This document shows positions 60,666 to 64,000 of a DNA stretch of 64,000 nucleotides, piece after piece. A program made the translations under genes and the position numbers. Numbering within the stretch: the stretch's first letter is position 1; the number at the start of each line of letters is the position of its first letter. The notes under the pieces were generated by a model. The model ran no database searches, had not been told where the DNA came from, and saw only the letters and a list, made by a program, of their open reading frames with translations. The stretch spans positions 1-64,000 of the forward strand of contig NZ_MRWQ01000008.1 of assembly GCF_001906925.1 (NCBI RefSeq), given 5' to 3'. The DNA comes from Domibacillus mangrovi. Its GTDB lineage: Bacteria; Bacillota; Bacilli; Bacillales; Domibacillaceae.

Positions 60666-61489
60666 GGTGAAATCTTCCCTTCATTCGATGGATCGTTATA
60701 ACGTGGAAGATTGTATGTAAAGCGCCGGTAAATGAACAGTGCTATTGCGAGTACAATTAACGAAAGCGAGAGAACTTGGGCAATACGTAAAAAGTCCATC
60801 AGCATTAAGCTGTCTGTCCGCAGCCCCTCAATGAAAAAGCGTCCGATTGAATACCAGATCACATATGTTAAAAAGAGTTCACCGCGTTTCAAGTTCACTT
60901 TTCGCAAAAGCAAGAGGAGCGCAAAACCAATAATGTTCCAAACAGATTCATATAAAAAGGTCGGATGATAGTAAGCTCCATCAATGTACATTTGGTTCAC
61001 AATAAATTCCGGCAAATGCATGTTTTCAAGAAAACTTCTTGTCACTTCACCGCCATGTGCTTCCTGATTCATAAAGTTGCCCCACCGGCCAATTGCTTGA
61101 CCAAGAATGATCGACGGCGCCGCAATATCGACAATTTTCCAAAATGAAATATTTCGCTTTCGAGCAAAAATAATCGTCGTAATAACAGACCCGATCAGTG
61201 CCCCGTGAATGGCAATGCCGCCGTTCCAAATTTGAATAATGGCGCCCGGGTTTGATGAGTAGTATTCCCATTGAAACAAAACATAATAAAGCCGAGCTGA
61301 TATAAGAGCCATGGGTATCGCCCATATTAATAAATCTGCAAATGTGTCTTTTTGAAGGCCAAGTCGATCCGCTTCCTTTGATGCTAAATAAAAACCAAGC
61401 GCGATGCCGATGCCAATAATAATGCCATACCAGTGTACTTGAATTGGGCCAAGATCAACAGCAATGGGGTTTAACGGATATGTGTCCAT
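60662..61489 (-). CDS. lgt: Prolipoprotein diacylglyceryl transferase
   Basis: 275 residues, seven TM helices. The Lgt signature [16 protein letters not shown] and the essential H in AIHGALIG are present. It transfers diacylglycerol to lipobox cysteines, as in the YclQ-like lipoprotein above. It starts 12 nt after hprK. Confidence 0.97.
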   Translation of the reverse strand: MDTYPLNPIAVDLGPIQVHWYGIIIGIGIALGFYLASKEADRLGLQKDTFADLLIWAIPMALISARLYYVLFQWEYYSSNPGAIIQIWNGGIAIHGALIGSVITTIIFARKRNISFWKIVDIAAPSIILGQAIGRWGNFMNQEAHGGEVTRSFLENMHLPEFIVNQMYIDGAYYHPTFLYESVWNIIGFALLLLLRKVNLKRGELFLTYVIWYSIGRFFIEGLRTDSLMLMDFLRIAQVLSLSLIVLAIALFIYRRFTYNLPRYNDPSNEGKISP

Positions 61490-61500
61490 CTTTTCACTCC

Positions 61501-62439
61501 TTAGTTCTCTTCCTCGCTGCCAGCTTCGCTAATAACACCTGCCAGTTTTTCAGAAAATTCTTGTGCTGCATTGACACCCATTCGCTTCAAACGAAAGTTC
61601 ATCGCGGCTACTTCAATAATAACGGCCAAATTTCGTCCAGGACGAACGGGCAATGTTATTTTTGTCACTTCGGAATCAATAATTTTCAACTTATCATCTT
61701 CAATACCGAGACGGTCATATTGTTTTTTCGGATGCCACTGTTCAAGGTACACGTTGAGCGTAATACGCTTATGCGAAAGAACAGCTCCCGCGCCAAACAA
61801 TGTCATCACATTAATAATACCAAGACCGCGAATTTCCAGTAAATGCTCAATCAGTTCCGGGGATTGGCCAATCAATGTATCAATATCTTCCTGACGAATT
61901 TCCACACAATCATCGGCAATAAGACGGTGCCCCCGTTTTATCAGTTCAAGTGCAGTCTCACTTTTCCCGACACCGCTTTGACCAGTAATAAGTACTCCAA
62001 CACCATAAATATCCACGAGTACACCATGAATAGCTGTTGTTGGTGCAAGCATCGACTCTAAATAATTCGTTAAGTGACTAGTAAACTTTGTCGTCGTCAT
62101 TTTGGTCCGCATCACTGGAACAGAAAACATTTCAGATGCTTCAATCAATTCAATCGGTACGCTTAAATTACGAGAAATAATAATGGCCGGGGTTTCATAG
62201 TCACATAACTTATCCATTCTTTCCTTCTTTTCTCCTGAGCTAAGCCGCTGAAAAAAAGATAGTTCCGTCATGCCGATCAGCTGAATACGGTCCGCTGGAT
62301 AATAATCAAAAAAACCAGCGATCTCTAAACCAGGGCGTGACAGATCACTCATTTTTATTGGACGGTGAAGACCATCTTCTCCGCTCACTAATTCCAGATC
62401 AAACTTTTTTAAAATATCCACTGTACGCACTTTTACCAT
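61501..62439 (-). CDS. hprK: HPr kinase/phosphorylase
   Basis: The ATG at 62439 follows GGAGGGG; 312 residues. Walker [16 protein letters not shown], the HprK signature [15 protein letters not shown] and the catalytic histidine in RGHRLIADD are intact. It phosphorylates HPr and Crh on a serine in response to glycolytic intermediates and so controls carbon catabolite repression. First gene of the operon. Confidence 0.97.
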   Translation of the reverse strand: MVKVRTVDILKKFDLELVSGEDGLHRPIKMSDLSRPGLEIAGFFDYYPADRIQLIGMTELSFFQRLSSGEKKERMDKLCDYETPAIIISRNLSVPIELIEASEMFSVPVMRTKMTTTKFTSHLTNYLESMLAPTTAIHGVLVDIYGVGVLITGQSGVGKSETALELIKRGHRLIADDCVEIRQEDIDTLIGQSPELIEHLLEIRGLGIINVMTLFGAGAVLSHKRITLNVYLEQWHPKKQYDRLGIEDDKLKIIDSEVTKITLPVRPGRNLAVIIEVAAMNFRLKRMGVNAAQEFSEKLAGVISEAGSEEEN

Positions 62440-62569
62440 TTTTCGGTTCCCCTCCTTCTTCAAACAAAACGAATTGCTATTATTGTATCATGTTTTTAAG
62501 AAAATCGATTCTTTCCGTTTCGTTTTTCACAATTTCACTGTATGTAGACGGGGAAAGGAGGATTTGAAA

Positions 62570-63127
62570 ATGAAAATAGTCATTGATGCTGGGCACGGAT
62601 GGAATACGCCAGGTAAGAGGACACCCGACGGCATGCGTGAATATGAGTTTAACCGGGAAGCGGCACTATTTTTGCAAGAAAACATAAGCGCGGACACTTT
62701 ATTTGTGCATCACGACAGCTATGATATCCCACTTGAAAAACGAGTGCAAAAAGCAAATGAAGCACGAGCCGATCTATATGTTTCGATCCATGCCAATGCA
62801 TACGGTGAAGGATGGACGAGCGCTCACGGCATCGAAACATATGTGTACACATCTCGTCCTCCCGCTGCACTGAAAATCGCACAGTCTGTTCAACATGAGC
62901 TGGTAGCCGCTACAGTCAGACGGGATCGCGGTGTCAAAGCATCTAATTTTTACGTATTGCGCAAAACAAACATGCCCGCGATTTTAATTGAAGCCGGCTT
63001 TATGACCCACCGGGAAGAAGCCACATTGTTAAAAGCCAGTGAGTATCGGCAAACATGTGCCCAGGCGATCGCAGACGGAATTAAGCGTGTTTTTTGCCTC
63101 AGCTTTCTAGCATTTCACTCAGTTTGA
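62570..63127 (+). CDS. N-acetylmuramoyl-L-alanine amidase (Amidase_3), no signal peptide
   Basis: The ATG at 62570 follows AAAGGAGG; 185 residues. Zinc/catalytic motifs are VIDAGHGWNTPG, YEFNREAA, VSIHANAYG and ILIEAGFMTHREE. It cleaves the bond between muramic acid and the stem peptide. The lack of a signal peptide and of a wall-binding domain suggests a mother-cell autolysin like CwlC, or a phage-derived lysin. It is divergent from hprK. Confidence 0.9.
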   Translation: MKIVIDAGHGWNTPGKRTPDGMREYEFNREAALFLQENISADTLFVHHDSYDIPLEKRVQKANEARADLYVSIHANAYGEGWTSAHGIETYVYTSRPPAALKIAQSVQHELVAATVRRDRGVKASNFYVLRKTNMPAILIEAGFMTHREEATLLKASEYRQTCAQAIADGIKRVFCLSFLAFHSV

Positions 63128-63142
63128 TCAAGAATACACAAT

Positions 63143-63181
63143 AAAAGCAGGAAGCTCGCCGGCTTCCTGCTTTTATTTTTT
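63143..63181. terminator. Bidirectional terminator between the amidase gene and yvlD
   Basis: AAAAGCAGGAAGC / GCTTCCTGCTTTT stem with a 6-nt loop followed by T on the plus strand; it overlaps the yvlD 3' end. Confidence 0.88.
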
Positions 63182-63520
63182 TCGTAAAATGGTCATTTGC
63201 AGAACGACATTGACGACAGCCATAGCAATCGCAACAATGATCGCAAGACCAAAGCTTTCGATTTCAAATGCATAGCCCATAATACCATCTGTCATTAATA
63301 AGGTGACTGCGTTAATAATGAACAGGAAAAGCCCGAGCGTCAGCATCGTAATTGGCAGCGTCAAAATAATGAGAAACGGTCGAACAAGCAAGTTCAAAAT
63401 AGATAAAACAAAACTTGTGATGACCGCAGATAAAAAACTGTCCACATACAACCCTGGAAAATATCCCGAAAGCGCCACGAACAGTATCGCATTAATGAGC
63501 ACACTACTAAGCCAGCCCAT
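63173..63520 (-). CDS. yvlD: YvlD family (phage holin 4 superfamily) membrane protein
   Basis: 115 residues, four TM helices. LNLLVRPFLIILTLPITMLTLGLF is the family hallmark. The function is unknown. In relatives the yvlABCD cluster responds to cell-envelope stress. It follows the yvlB-like gene by 26 nt. Confidence 0.9.
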   Translation of the reverse strand: MGWLSSVLINAILFVALSGYFPGLYVDSFLSAVITSFVLSILNLLVRPFLIILTLPITMLTLGLFLFIINAVTLLMTDGIMGYAFEIESFGLAIIVAIAMAVVNVVLQMTILRKK

Positions 63521-63546
63521 GTAGAAAACTCCCTTAGTTCTTAAAA

Positions 63547-64000
63547 TTAAATCCCTTCACCAAATGAATCATCTGATTTAGCCGGCGGTTTTATTTGATA
63601 AAGTGAAGAGGTCCGCAAAGTAACAGAACCTGTTTTTGTTTCTGCATCAATCACAAGCTGGCGTCCATCAAACATGTTGTCACTTTCGAACTTCAATGAC
63701 TTTTGAATACGTTCATCTTTCTCCGTCACATTAGCCATTCCCGTTTCCGGAAGTTGCAGACGGCCGGCGGTCGTGCGAATTTCGCCTTTTACGGCCAATT
63801 CTTGAGGGACGTACAATTCAATATTACCCGTCATTGATTCTGCTTTGACGGCTTCTGCCAGATCCGATTTTGTATCATACAAAATGTTTCCGTTAAATGA
63901 TTTCAAATCGGCAAAGCGGAATGTACCAACTGTATGAATCGCTCCATTAAATGAGTTCAATTCGGCACGTTCGCCATCACAGTCAACAAGACGAATCGGG
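63547..64000 (-). CDS. yvlB: YvlB-like DUF4097 protein, C-terminal part
   Basis: The frame is open to the window edge with no natural start, so only the last 151 residues are seen. The beta-helix-like repeats (LNSFNGAIHT, LKSFNGNILYD, ESMTGNIELYVPQEL, TKTGSVTLRTSSLY) are typical of DUF4097/YvlB adhesin-like domains. The N-terminus lies beyond 64000. It is the gene upstream of yvlD. Confidence 0.85.
   Translation of the reverse strand, partial: PIRLVDCDGERAELNSFNGAIHTVGTFRFADLKSFNGNILYDTKSDLAEAVKAESMTGNIELYVPQELAVKGEIRTTAGRLQLPETGMANVTEKDERIQKSLKFESDNMFDGRQLVIDAETKTGSVTLRTSSLYQIKPPAKSDDSFGEGI

Overview
The window is low-GC Firmicute DNA from an endospore-forming member of the Bacillaceae. Gene order follows the Bacillus subtilis chromosome for long stretches: mrp operon; smpB-rnr-esterase-secG-eno-gpmI-tpiA-pgk-gap-cggR; rpoN; clpP; crh-whiA-glmR-rapZ-yvcI-trxB-yvcD-his; yvoF-ppaX-yvoD-lgt-hprK; yvlD-yvlB. 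Strong AGGAGG ribosome binding sites, a SspK-type spore protein, Crh and a CtsR box at clpP agree. I cannot name the genus from sequence alone.

Region 1 (1-7.4 kb) is accessory and is the most unusual part. A minus-strand operon encodes two secreted dockerin proteins (4447-6339 and 2629-4380) followed by a secreted protein with two cohesin-like domains and at least eight Listeria-Bacteroides (InlB B-type) repeats (2609 to the window edge). This is a cellulosome-like cohesin/dockerin pair with no recognisable enzyme domain, so it looks like an extracellular assembly. The repeat tract carries two +1 frame breaks. A small secreted repeat protein follows on the plus strand.

Region 2 (7.4-22 kb) holds a two-component system, a YclNOPQ-type siderophore importer, a MarR regulator divergent from an MMPL exporter with a near-perfect Fur box, hflX with a terminator hairpin beside its ribosome binding site, uppP, an AbrB-type regulator, an esterase, a formate/nitrite transporter, a tatA remnant beside a degenerate tyrosine recombinase, and a UspA/KdpD-type protein.

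Region 3 (22-42.8 kb) holds the seven-gene mrp Na+/H+ antiporter operon, tmRNA, smpB, RNase R, an Est30-type esterase, secG, the glycolytic genes with their regulator cggR, a glutaredoxin-like protein, sigma-54, clpP with a CtsR box, and a tRNA-Arg.

Region 4 (42.8-64 kb) holds small spore proteins, crh-whiA-glmR-rapZ-yvcI, trxB, yvcD, a complete histidine operon (hisZGDBHAFIE), yvoF-ppaX-yvoD-lgt-hprK, an amidase and yvlD-yvlB.

Three short non-coding elements with IS200/IS605-like architecture (TTTAY on the left, structured omega-RNA/HEARO-like interior, no tnpB) lie at 37708-37977, 43401-43642 and 49020-49318. The first two are copies of one family that differ by one exact 28-bp deletion. 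Hairpins with RUCCU loops, as I recall for the Bacillaceae-1 RNA motif, occur inside these copies and at 32246-32347 and 47849-47907. Family names rest on my reading of the translated sequence and remembered family features; no database search was run.
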